Assembly (NCBI RefSeq): GCF_000316115.1
Contig: NZ_JH993797.1
Location: forward strand, 1,722,486 to 1,786,485
Direction of reading: 5' to 3'
Source: Leptolyngbya sp. PCC 7375
GTDB lineage: Bacteria; Cyanobacteriota; Cyanobacteriia; Phormidesmidales; Phormidesmidaceae
DNA length: 64,000 nt
Below the pieces are notes generated by a model, which saw only the letters and a program-made list of their open reading frames with translations, searched no databases and had not been told where the DNA came from. Within the stretch, counting starts at the first letter, position 1; each line of letters starts with the position of its first letter. Below are positions 33,603 through 41,492 of the stretch, one piece after another. The position numbers and the translations under genes were made by a program.

Positions 33603-35939
33603 TCACGTTTCCACAGTCTTAGACACTGGTTTCGTGTCAGTTTGAAGTACATTAGGTATAGTTTTTAACAAGTCAGCCGAATTATAAGGTTTTTGGATAA
33701 AGGCTTTAACGTTTTCCCCAAGGGATAATGCAATTTGCTCATTACTGGGTAAACCACTGACCGCAATCACCTTAACGTCAGGATTAATTCTCTGCATCAC
33801 TTGGATGGCCGTTGCCCCCCCTAAAGAGGGCATCGTCATATCCATCAAAACAACCTTGATATCGTTTTGATGTTGAGTATATTTGGCAATTGCATCAATC
33901 CCATCCGTTGCCACTATCACCTTATAGTTATGGCTTTCTAAAATGCTTTGGGCGATGTCACGAATAGGGGCTTCATCCTCTACAACCAGGACCCCGTCTC
34001 CTTGGCCCAAGGGGAAAGAAAGGACTTCTGCGTCAACTCTCTCTTCTGCCTCAATCGCAGGCAAGTACACCTTAAATTGAGTACCCCGACCGACCTCGGT
34101 GTCAACGGTGATAAATCCACCGTGACTTTGGATGATGCCGTGAACCGTGGATAACCCCAATCCAGTTCCCCCCTGAGCTTGCTTAGTGCTAAAGAAAGGA
34201 TCGAAAATGTAAGCCAATTTATCCGGGGGAATGCCAGTGCCGGTATCGGTCACGATGACAACAATATAGGGACCTGCTTCCACATCTAGATGGCTGGAGA
34301 CAAAGGCCCGATCAAGCTGTATATTCATGGCCGATACCGTCAATTTTCCGCCATTGGGCATCGCATCACGAGCATTGACAAAGAGGTTCATAAATACTTG
34401 ATGGAGCTGGGTTTCATCGCCTTTTACAGAGTCAATATCCTTAGGTACATCAACAGCAATCTCGATAGATTTTGGAAATGTTTTATGGACGAAGCTCCTG
34501 ATTTCTTTAATTAAATATCTGATGGATAATAACGACCGGTCACCTTCTACACCTTTTGCAAACAAGAGCATCTGGTTAATAATCTCAGAGCCGCGTTTGG
34601 CACTGTTTTTCAATATCTCAAACTCATGCTGAATGTGTTCGTCCACGTCGGGTAATTGCATCGGCAAGAGATCGGCCACGCCATAGATCGGCGTCAAAAT
34701 ATTGTTTAGATCGTGGGCAATCCCGCTGGCCAATGTGCCAATGCTCTCTAGTCGTTGAGCCCGCAAAAATCGAGATTCTAATTGCTTGGCCTGGGTGATA
34801 TCAGTATTGACGGTCAGGATGGCATTGGGCTGTCCTTGCTCATCGGTTACTAACGTCCATCGACTCATAACCGTGATGGATTGGCCCGCTTGTGTCACTT
34901 GTTTTCGTTCGCCTTTCCAGCTGCCTTCGCGTATCAAAGATTGGTAAATCTCATCGTCGTCTGGTTCGTCCGCATACAACAACTGATTTGCATCTTGGCC
35001 AAGCGCTGCCTCAGCAGACCAGCCATAGAGGGTTTCGGCCCCTTTATTCCAAAATGATATTTGTCCATTCATGGCCCGGACAAGAATGGCATCTGTGGTC
35101 ACATCTAAAAGTGCGGCTTGTTCTCGCACCCGGTGCTGGGCAAATTTGCGATCGCTAATATCCGTAATCGTGCCAACATACCCCCGGATGCCTTCCCCCT
35201 GCTTGCGCTCCGGCAACGCCTGACCAAAGACCCAGATGATCGTTCCGTCGGGACGTTGAAACCGAAACTCTAAACGAAAAGGAATGCCGTCTTTCAAGGC
35301 CGCTTGCCAGGTGGCTAACACATGATCACGATCGTCTGGATGCAAAGCGTTGGCATGATTCTCCATTTGGCGGGACTGCTCCAATGTAATCCCGGTCATG
35401 TCACACCATTGTCGATTCACATAAACATAATTTCCCTGGGCATCCGTACGGAAGATGCCAACGGGGGAGGTTTCCGCTAAGGATTGATATTGGTGCTGGC
35501 TTTGTCGCAGCGCGGCTTCGCTTTCTCGCAAAGCATGCTCTGCCTGCTGTCGTTTCTGTCGTTCCTCAGCTTCCCTTAACTCCCGTTCAACGGCAGGCAC
35601 CAACCGGGCAAGATTCCCTTTAAGAATGTAGTCATGGGCCCCCGCTTTCATGGCAGCAACCGCTGTCTCTTCACCAATGGTGCCGGAAACAATAATAAAC
35701 GGCAGATCTTGCTGTTGGGCCTGCAGCAGCTTTAACGCCTCTAATGCACTAAACCGAGGTAATGTGTAATCAGCAATGACGATGTGCCAATTCTGGTGAT
35801 CGAGGGCCGATTGCATCTCCTCTGGCGTTTCTACCCGAACGTAATCTAGCGTGTAGCCGCCGCGACGTAGCGTCCGCAACGTTAAGAGCAAGTCGTCTTC
35901 TACATCCTCAACAACTAGAACTTGCAAATGGGTAGTCAC
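33603..35939 (-). CDS. Hybrid histidine kinase: REC-PAS-PAS-HisKA-HATPase-REC
   Basis: The 778-residue protein starts with a receiver domain (VLVVEDVEDD, IVIADYTLP with the phospho-acceptor Asp, then IVSGTIGEE). Two PAS domains follow (about 150-275 and 280-395; HPDDRDHV, WNKGAETLYGWS). The kinase core has the H-box LASGIAHDLNNILTPI near 412 and the G-box GGTGLGLSTVHGI. A second receiver (VLVVEDEAPIRD, VVLMDMTMPSLGG) ends the protein. The start is a GTG preceded by AGGAAGG. It lies 14 bases after the response-regulator gene and is the last gene of a phosphorelay operon. Confidence 0.93.
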   Translation of the reverse strand: MTTHLQVLVVEDVEDDLLLTLRTLRRGGYTLDYVRVETPEEMQSALDHQNWHIVIADYTLPRFSALEALKLLQAQQQDLPFIIVSGTIGEETAVAAMKAGAHDYILKGNLARLVPAVERELREAEERQKRQQAEHALRESEAALRQSQHQYQSLAETSPVGIFRTDAQGNYVYVNRQWCDMTGITLEQSRQMENHANALHPDDRDHVLATWQAALKDGIPFRLEFRFQRPDGTIIWVFGQALPERKQGEGIRGYVGTITDISDRKFAQHRVREQAALLDVTTDAILVRAMNGQISFWNKGAETLYGWSAEAALGQDANQLLYADEPDDDEIYQSLIREGSWKGERKQVTQAGQSITVMSRWTLVTDEQGQPNAILTVNTDITQAKQLESRFLRAQRLESIGTLASGIAHDLNNILTPIYGVADLLPMQLPDVDEHIQHEFEILKNSAKRGSEIINQMLLFAKGVEGDRSLLSIRYLIKEIRSFVHKTFPKSIEIAVDVPKDIDSVKGDETQLHQVFMNLFVNARDAMPNGGKLTVSAMNIQLDRAFVSSHLDVEAGPYIVVIVTDTGTGIPPDKLAYIFDPFFSTKQAQGGTGLGLSTVHGIIQSHGGFITVDTEVGRGTQFKVYLPAIEAEERVDAEVLSFPLGQGDGVLVVEDEAPIRDIAQSILESHNYKVIVATDGIDAIAKYTQHQNDIKVVLMDMTMPSLGGATAIQVMQRINPDVKVIAVSGLPSNEQIALSLGENVKAFIQKPYNSADLLKTIPNVLQTDTKPVSKTVET

Positions 35940-35953
35940 AGGCGATTACCTTC

Positions 35954-36403
35954 CTAAACAGGCGGGGATTGATTCATCAGTAACCAGTACATCCCAAGCT
36001 GCCGAATGGCTTCGGAAAACTGAAGAAAATCCACTGGCTTGCGAATGTAACTATTACACCCCAGGTTATAGCTATCGAGTAAGTCTTGCTCTTCATTGGA
36101 TGTGGTTAAGACAACCACGGGTAAAAGTTTGGTGAGTGCTTCCCCCCGTAAGCGACGTAAAACTTCCAGGCCATTCAGGCGGGGCAGCTTGAGATCCAGC
36201 AAAATCACGGCTGGTTTAAGGCTAACATCGCGGTCTGCATACAGACCTTTACCAAACAGGTAATCCAGTGCTTCGACACCATCATGGGCAACGACAACCT
36301 GATTGCCAATATGATTGCGATTAAGGGCACGGATGGTTAAAATCTCGTCATCAGGATTATCCTCTACCAAGAGAATGACTTTGTGATCAACCTGTCCACT
36401 CAT
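35954..36403 (-). CDS. Rcp1-like single-domain response regulator
   Basis: The 149-residue protein is a receiver domain alone. It has ILLVEDNPDDE, then AVILLDLKLPRLNGLEVL carrying the phosphorylated Asp, VVLTTSNEEQD, and NSYIRKPVDF. The insert GVEALDYLFGKGLYADR and the VEDNPDDE opening are typical of Rcp1, the partner of cyanobacterial phytochrome Cph1. It has no output domain, so it probably shuttles phosphate between the kinase upstream and the hybrid kinase downstream; gaps are 9 and 14 bases. Confidence 0.93.
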   Translation of the reverse strand: MSGQVDHKVILLVEDNPDDEILTIRALNRNHIGNQVVVAHDGVEALDYLFGKGLYADRDVSLKPAVILLDLKLPRLNGLEVLRRLRGEALTKLLPVVVLTTSNEEQDLLDSYNLGCNSYIRKPVDFLQFSEAIRQLGMYWLLMNQSPPV

Positions 36404-36412
36404 ACCCCAACC

Positions 36413-37825
36413 TCACTCTTCCGTTAACGTGAAATAGAATGTGGCCCCTTGATCCAGTGCGCCTTCAGCCCACACTTGTCCCCCATGTCGATGGATGATT
36501 CGCTGCACCGTAGCGAGGCCGATGCCATTGCCAGAAAACTCATGCATCCCATGTAATCGCTGAAACGGTCGAAATAATTTGTCGATAAAGGAGATATCAA
36601 AGCCCACACCATTATCTCGTATAAAGTAAGCTGGGATACCGTTTTCCTGAGTAATTACACCAAACTCAATCTTAGCGTGGGATTGCTTAGAGGTATATTT
36701 CCAGGCATTATTCAACAAATTATCCAATACCACTTGCAGCAGCGGCCGATCACCATAGGCCAGCATGCCTGGTTGAATCTCCCACTCTACTTGCCGTTCT
36801 GGAGACGCTTGCTGTAAATCGATACAAATGCGATGGGCTAATCGGCTCAGATCAACCGATCCTTTGTGCATATCGTTACGGGTCACGCGCGATAGGGTGA
36901 TCAAATCATCGATCAATGCCCCCATGCGTTGCGTTGCCGAGCGGATTCGGCGTAAATAGTCCTGGCCGCTTTCGTCTAAGTTTTCCAGGCAGTCTTCTAG
37001 CAGTGCCTGGCTAAAGCCATCAATACTACGTAAGGGGGCGCGCAAGTCATGGGAAACGGAATAGCTAAAGGCTTCCAGTTCTTGATTGACAGCCTTTAGT
37101 TCAATAATGGCTTGCTGCAATCCTCGGTTCAGTGCTTGCGCCCGTTCCTCGGCTTGCTGGCGTTCGACCACTTCTGCCTGTAGGTCTGCCCATAGTTCCG
37201 CATGCTGGAGTGCAACGGCTAAGTGGCTCGCAATTTGCTGAACAAACTCGATTTCCGTTTCCTGCCACTGGCGCGGGGCCTGGCACTGATGAATGCAGAG
37301 CAATCCCCACAGGTGACGACCTTGCAATAGGGGCACCACCAAATTTGCCCGCACCTGAAATTGGGACAGGATCTCGATGTGACAATCGCTCAACCCGGCA
37401 TCATGAATATCTGTGACGTTCTGGATCTGACCTTGCTGGTAATGAATGGCAAACTGATCGCCAAAGCAGTGATCATGAATTTTTTGTGCGATCGCAGAGT
37501 CAAATTCGGGGTCTACATCCTCAGAAACAAATTCCCCATCATTCCAACCAGCATCAGGGTAGAAGCGAAACATCCCCACGCGGTCTGCGGACAGCAGTTG
37601 CCGAACTTCAGCCGCCGTCAATTTAAAAATGGTTTCTAGATCCAGAGGTTCCCGAAGCCGAGTGATCAAGCGGAATAGAGTTTGCTGCTGATCAATTTGG
37701 CAATGCGCTTGATGAACCTGCTGCTCCAACGCTTGAAATTCTTCGCCTAGGAGTGCTTGGACCTGCTCCCATTCAGCTTCATCGTGACAAGTACTGCGTA
37801 ATCTTGCCAATAGATTTGAGTTCAT
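36413..37825 (-). CDS. Sensor kinase with cyanobacteriochrome-type (DXCF) GAF domain
   Basis: This 470-residue protein has a short coiled coil and a GAF domain (about residues 50-215). A HisKA/HATPase kinase follows (H-box SYSVSHDLRAPLRSIDG; NNAWKYTS; GNGIGLATVQRI). Counting from the ATG at 37825, the GAF has D118-H-C120-F and, 28 residues on, C148-H. This is the two-cysteine layout of DXCF cyanobacteriochromes. They bind phycoviolobilin or phycocyanobilin and sense blue, green or teal light. The surrounding FQVRANLVVPLL and LWGLLCIHQC also fit that family. An alternative GTG start lies at 37855. It heads the operon with the Rcp1-like regulator. Confidence 0.85.
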   Translation of the reverse strand: MNSNLLARLRSTCHDEAEWEQVQALLGEEFQALEQQVHQAHCQIDQQQTLFRLITRLREPLDLETIFKLTAAEVRQLLSADRVGMFRFYPDAGWNDGEFVSEDVDPEFDSAIAQKIHDHCFGDQFAIHYQQGQIQNVTDIHDAGLSDCHIEILSQFQVRANLVVPLLQGRHLWGLLCIHQCQAPRQWQETEIEFVQQIASHLAVALQHAELWADLQAEVVERQQAEERAQALNRGLQQAIIELKAVNQELEAFSYSVSHDLRAPLRSIDGFSQALLEDCLENLDESGQDYLRRIRSATQRMGALIDDLITLSRVTRNDMHKGSVDLSRLAHRICIDLQQASPERQVEWEIQPGMLAYGDRPLLQVVLDNLLNNAWKYTSKQSHAKIEFGVITQENGIPAYFIRDNGVGFDISFIDKLFRPFQRLHGMHEFSGNGIGLATVQRIIHRHGGQVWAEGALDQGATFYFTLTEE

Positions 37826-38202
37826 AACGCTCAGCTCGCTAATGCTTGAAGTCACTAAATGCTTAACTGAACGGCTACTTTAGCAGATTCAGGAACTGGG
37901 TTAAGTATTCAGTATCGTTATAGATAACAAACAAAATATCTTCTCTAAGCTAGGGGCGCATTTTTCAGAATCACCCATATCGCTGAGGATTGCGAATAGA
38001 CGTTGTTAGACAGACACGCTCAGCAATTTCTAATAGTTTTAAACCTAAATTCAAGAAATATTTATTCTGACCTCAAAAATACTATCTGCTTCTATGGAAA
38101 GCTTGTGTCGTGCCTGAGGCGTTGTCTTCGACAATTTGAGACACTTAATAACTCACGGCAGCTGAGCTAATGCAATGTTATCTGTAGGGAATTCATTAGA
38201 CC
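37826..38202. other. Divergent intergenic region
   Basis: About 375 bases separate the kinase operon from the FAS1 gene, transcribed divergently. The region is A/T-rich and presumably holds both promoters. I see no gene, no strong repeat and no clear binding site. Confidence 0.4.
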
Positions 38203-38718
38203 ATGACACGTCTTTCTAAACTGACTTCACAATGTCTCAAAGTTGCTGGTATCGGGTTCACTAGTTTGCTGATTGCATTACCCGTAACTGCTCAAAGTAC
38301 CAGTAGTCAAAGTATTACCCAGATTGCTGGCTCAAACGATTCCTTTGATGTTCTAGTTTCTCTCATGGACCATGCAGGTATTTTAGAGGCATTTAATGGC
38401 TCTAATGGGAAAGAATTCACTGTTTTTGCCCCTACCGATGATGCCTTTGGTCGTTTATCTGAGGGAACCATTGAAAGTCTCTATAAACCTGAAAACAGAG
38501 AGACATTACTGGATGTTCTTGCCTACCATGTGATAGGTGGTAGTGTTACCTCTGATCAGCTTGCTTCAGGCGCTGTGGACAGTAAAAATGGCTTACCTTT
38601 ACAAGTGACTGTGGGACAACAAGTAACAATAAATGATGCCACTGTTAGGGCAGCGGATATCACTGCAACGAATGGTGTTATCCATGTCATTGATACGGTA
38701 TTGATCCCACAGCGATAG
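38203..38718 (+). CDS. Secreted fasciclin (FAS1) domain protein
   Basis: The 171-residue product has a Sec signal peptide (hydrophobic about 14-28, cleavage after VTA-Q). A single FAS1 domain follows: FTVFAPTDDAFGRL (H1 motif region), LLDVLAYHVIGGSVTS with the Tyr-His pair, and VIHVIDTVLIP at the end. FAS1 domains mediate adhesion or carbohydrate/protein binding outside the cell. One-domain versions are common in cyanobacteria. The gene appears to stand alone, with hairpins just past the stop. Confidence 0.93.
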   Translation: MTRLSKLTSQCLKVAGIGFTSLLIALPVTAQSTSSQSITQIAGSNDSFDVLVSLMDHAGILEAFNGSNGKEFTVFAPTDDAFGRLSEGTIESLYKPENRETLLDVLAYHVIGGSVTSDQLASGAVDSKNGLPLQVTVGQQVTINDATVRAADITATNGVIHVIDTVLIPQR

Positions 38719-38757
38719 GGTTATCCCTAATCCTCGATTAAAAATAAATAGTCTTGT

Positions 38758-38783
38758 AGGGGCTGCGCTTTGTGCCAGCCCTT
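38758..38783 (+). terminator. Hairpin after the FAS1 gene
   Basis: AGGGGCTG at 38758-38765 pairs with CAGCCCTT at 38776-38783. A smaller TAGGG/CCCTA hairpin overlaps the stop codon at about 38716-38730. No strong T-run follows, so confidence is modest. Confidence 0.4.
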
Positions 38784-38848
38784 ATGGGCTGATTAATCCA
38801 GCTTCTCCCATTGCCTGGGTCAGGTGCTTATTCAAACCCATAAGTCTA

Positions 38849-39568
38849 ATGATTAACCCCGCCAACATTCAAATTAATGAGTTGCCCTCGGTAGCATTGG
38901 CTGACCGTGGCAGCCTTCCAGAGGCACCCAGTATTTACTTTGCAGTTGTCCCCTGGACTAACGGTGAATTTGTATGTGAGGATGGGACAATGATTCCAAC
39001 AAAAAGATCTCTAACCGCCATCCACGAAGCCAGCCACTGCTGCCTGTATACGGCTTTCGGCGTCGTGATCAATGGAGTCAGAATCAATCCTGACGGAACC
39101 GGGCGAGTCCATCGCTACAACTTCGACCCGCTGCAGGAACCCCTTCCATTGATGATCAATGCTCAAGATGGGGCTATATCGATTGCAGGCGTTGTCGGTG
39201 AAGCCATTCACGAACATGGGGAAGTCGAGCTCAATGCCATACTTGCGAAGTTGATGTTTGGAGGCGGCCAAAGCGACTACGACAGGATACAGCAATGCGG
39301 CGTTGATCATCTAATTGAGGCGTTGATGACATTTTCTTATTCTGTCCTTATGGAGCATTGGGGTAAGGTCTTGAGGTTAGCGGCTAGGTTGGAACAGGTG
39401 CAATATCTAGACTCAGATGAGATATCCAGTGAACTGCCATACGTGTGTGATGTCAGTCGCTATTCAGCCCAGTTACAGAAGGAGATCGGCAGTTCCGGTA
39501 CCAGATGGACGTGGAATCCCTCTATAAAGAGGGGACTTATGCGTGTGTCGTCTGCGTTGCTGAGGTGA
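38849..39568 (+). CDS. M41-like orphan zinc metallopeptidase
   Basis: This 239-residue protein has the zinc-peptidase motif H59-E-A-S-H63 in AIHEASHCCLYTAFG. It is followed by VINGVRINPDGTGRVH and later GGGQSDYDRIQQ, which parallels the third-ligand segment of FtsH (family M41). There is no AAA domain and no membrane helix, so it is not a standard FtsH. The first 33 residues (LPSVALADR...LPEAPSIYFAV) resemble the N-terminus of cyanobacterial GIY-YIG proteins, suggesting a fusion or recombination. The substrate is unknown. A possible small partner gene follows 31 bases later. Confidence 0.65.
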   Translation: MINPANIQINELPSVALADRGSLPEAPSIYFAVVPWTNGEFVCEDGTMIPTKRSLTAIHEASHCCLYTAFGVVINGVRINPDGTGRVHRYNFDPLQEPLPLMINAQDGAISIAGVVGEAIHEHGEVELNAILAKLMFGGGQSDYDRIQQCGVDHLIEALMTFSYSVLMEHWGKVLRLAARLEQVQYLDSDEISSELPYVCDVSRYSAQLQKEIGSSGTRWTWNPSIKRGLMRVSSALLR

Positions 39569-39599
39569 GGGTTGTGGTTTCGAGCCTGCAGATCATTCA

Positions 39600-39818
39600 A
39601 TGAATATCTTTGATGATGTATTTGAATCTATTTTTGGTTATCGACCTCCTGTTACATCTCCTGTTTACCGACAAATACTTCAACCAGGATCATTGCAAGG
39701 CACACTCCATACTGTTACTTATTGCATAAGCGAGGAAATCGCAATGTCCTATGAATGGATTAGCACAGAAGATTACATCTGGTTTATCCGTTTTTTCCAG
39801 GAACCTGCTTGTGTTTGA
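39600..39818 (+). CDS. Possible small protein after the metallopeptidase
   Basis: A 72-residue frame starts with ATG 31 bases after the metallopeptidase stop (MNIFDDVFESIFGYRPPV). It is rich in aromatic residues and recognises no family. It might be a partner or regulator of the peptidase, but coding status is uncertain because no clear Shine-Dalgarno precedes it. Confidence 0.35.
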   Translation: MNIFDDVFESIFGYRPPVTSPVYRQILQPGSLQGTLHTVTYCISEEIAMSYEWISTEDYIWFIRFFQEPACV

Positions 39819-40440
39819 GAACGAAGTCAAACCCCAAAAGCATGGTTCTGATCCTGAGTATCTTGCTCAACGCATAGCTGAAACTGCCCCAGAGAGCCAT
39901 CAAATGAGGCTTTAGCATAACCAACCCCACAAAATAAATTACCAGCACCTGAACTGGTCAACTCTTAACGTTGTTCAGGAAGCCAAGAAGCTCCAAAAAT
40001 AACTCCGTGATAATTATTACCAGATCGATCTTTTGCAACTTCACCAGAACCTTCATCAAATGACCAGTAACCGACAAGTCCTCTTTTATCAATTTGTGTT
40101 GAGCGGAGCATGCCTGATTGCATTTCAGTATCCTTTAACTAAACAGTGAAAAGTTTTTGGCAGCTAAGGGATGATGTGTATGCTTCCTAAGATGGCCAGC
40201 ATCGCCTCCAATGTCAATTTTTGGTGAAGATTAAACCACACAACCCTCTAGAGAATTCGTGAATCTCCTGATGTCTACAGTTAGAAGATCACACTACGAT
40301 AGGTATAAATATCGTCAATCAAAATATCCCCACTTAAGGTAGGGATGACTATAGATACGCTCCCACATCTATTTCATTCCTTGAGTTAATGGCGTCTTTA
40401 TTTATGTTTCAGTCGTTAAGGCACTTGGAGATTTTATAAT
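39819..40440. other. Intergenic region with a gene remnant
   Basis: No full gene is visible in about 620 bases. The minus strand contains a short LamG-like fragment (39965-40123, listed separately). The remainder, next to the PEP-CTERM gene, is A/T-rich and presumably contains its promoter. Confidence 0.4.
39965..40123 (-). pseudogene. LamG/concanavalin-like domain fragment
   Basis: A 52-codon frame on the minus strand reads RGLVGYWSFDEGSGEVAKDR and continues SGNNYHGVIFGASW. That is the typical opening of a laminin-G/concanavalin-like carbohydrate-binding domain (GLVGYWxFDEGSGxxAxDxSGNxNHG). It begins after AAAGGA and stops abruptly at 39965, long before a complete domain. The frame continues past the stop for about 40 codons without clear LamG similarity. 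It looks like a truncated leftover of a secreted glycan-binding protein. Confidence 0.55.
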
Positions 40441-41196
40441 ATGCGTAACAGCTTTAGGCTGCTTCTGGGCTGCCCAATCATTGCAATACTAGTCGGAACA
40501 GGTAGTGCTCAGGCGGGAACAATCATACTAGATGACTTTTCAGCCACACAAGATGTTGGACTTCTAGATATTTCTGGGTTTATACCCTCTAGTAGTCAGA
40601 CTGGTCCTAGTAGCAGTATTTTAGGTGAATTTCGGGATCTAGAAGCATTGGGAAATGCAGACAATTTTCTAGAAACCCGCTTAAGAGTAGATAATGGTGC
40701 ACTCAGTTTTAGTAATAATGTAGGCACTCTTGGAGCTGGGTTAATTGTTTGGGACGGTAATGACGATCCGACTACAGTTGATTCAACAGGTTTAGGTGGG
40801 ATTGACATTACCCAAAGTGGGGGTACGAGCCTAGACGGGATTTTTCTAGATATTCTCTCCGCTGACCTTGCTGGCTTAGAGCTTGCGTTTACAGTCTATG
40901 ACACCAATAACAACACCTCAAGCCTTGCCCAGCTCTTTGACACACCTGTTTCTAGCTCCTCTCCCTTAACCGCAGGATTCCTCTTTTCTGACTTTGTTGG
41001 TAATGCCGATTTCACCAATGTGGGTGCCATTGAGCTAGCGATTGCCGGTCCTGAAGAAATCGATGCTACCATTGACTTGATTGAGATTGGCCCATCTGAA
41101 TCAGCTGATGTACCAGAGCCCATGGTCTCTCTCTTTACCTTAGTAGGAATCTCTATGCTTGGCGGCAACTCCCTTAAGCGCAAGACTCAGGAATAA
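40441..41196 (+). CDS. PEP-CTERM-anchored surface protein
   Basis: The 251-residue protein has a Sec signal (cleavage near SAQA-G), then a Ser/Asp/Thr-rich beta domain of about 190 residues (TIILDDFSATQD...). It ends with a PEP-CTERM-type sorting signal: VPEP at about 223-226, a hydrophobic helix and a basic KRK tail. Such proteins are cut and processed by exosortase and usually become exopolysaccharide-associated. No exosortase is in the window. The function of the body is unknown. Confidence 0.82.
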   Translation: MRNSFRLLLGCPIIAILVGTGSAQAGTIILDDFSATQDVGLLDISGFIPSSSQTGPSSSILGEFRDLEALGNADNFLETRLRVDNGALSFSNNVGTLGAGLIVWDGNDDPTTVDSTGLGGIDITQSGGTSLDGIFLDILSADLAGLELAFTVYDTNNNTSSLAQLFDTPVSSSSPLTAGFLFSDFVGNADFTNVGAIELAIAGPEEIDATIDLIEIGPSESADVPEPMVSLFTLVGISMLGGNSLKRKTQE

Positions 41197-41288
41197 CTGT
41201 CAATCATTGCCCAGTCAAATCTTTTGTAATAATGACGCGATCGGGACACTGTTGTATTGGGGTGTCTCGTAGGTGAGTGAATATTGGT

Positions 41289-41327
41289 AAAGCCACCTCT
41301 GGTGCTCGATGCTTCAGGGGTGGCTTT
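41289..41327. terminator. Bidirectional terminator
   Basis: AAAGCCACC at 41289-41297 pairs perfectly with GGTGGCTTT at 41319-41327, and the next bases extend the stem imperfectly. It lies between the convergent PEP-CTERM gene and the haemagglutinin-CHAT gene. Confidence 0.75.
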
Positions 41328-41492
41328 GCTTTGTGACAGATGGGAATGCGGAATACGGGTAATGAGACAAATACAGTAACCCTCGACCAGTTAAGCGAGG
41401 CGCGAGATCGGGGGTGGGGAGCCCATTATTTAAGTCACATTTAAGCCATGGATTTTTCGAAGCTTTAAAAGCATTGCTAATCAAGGCATTCC

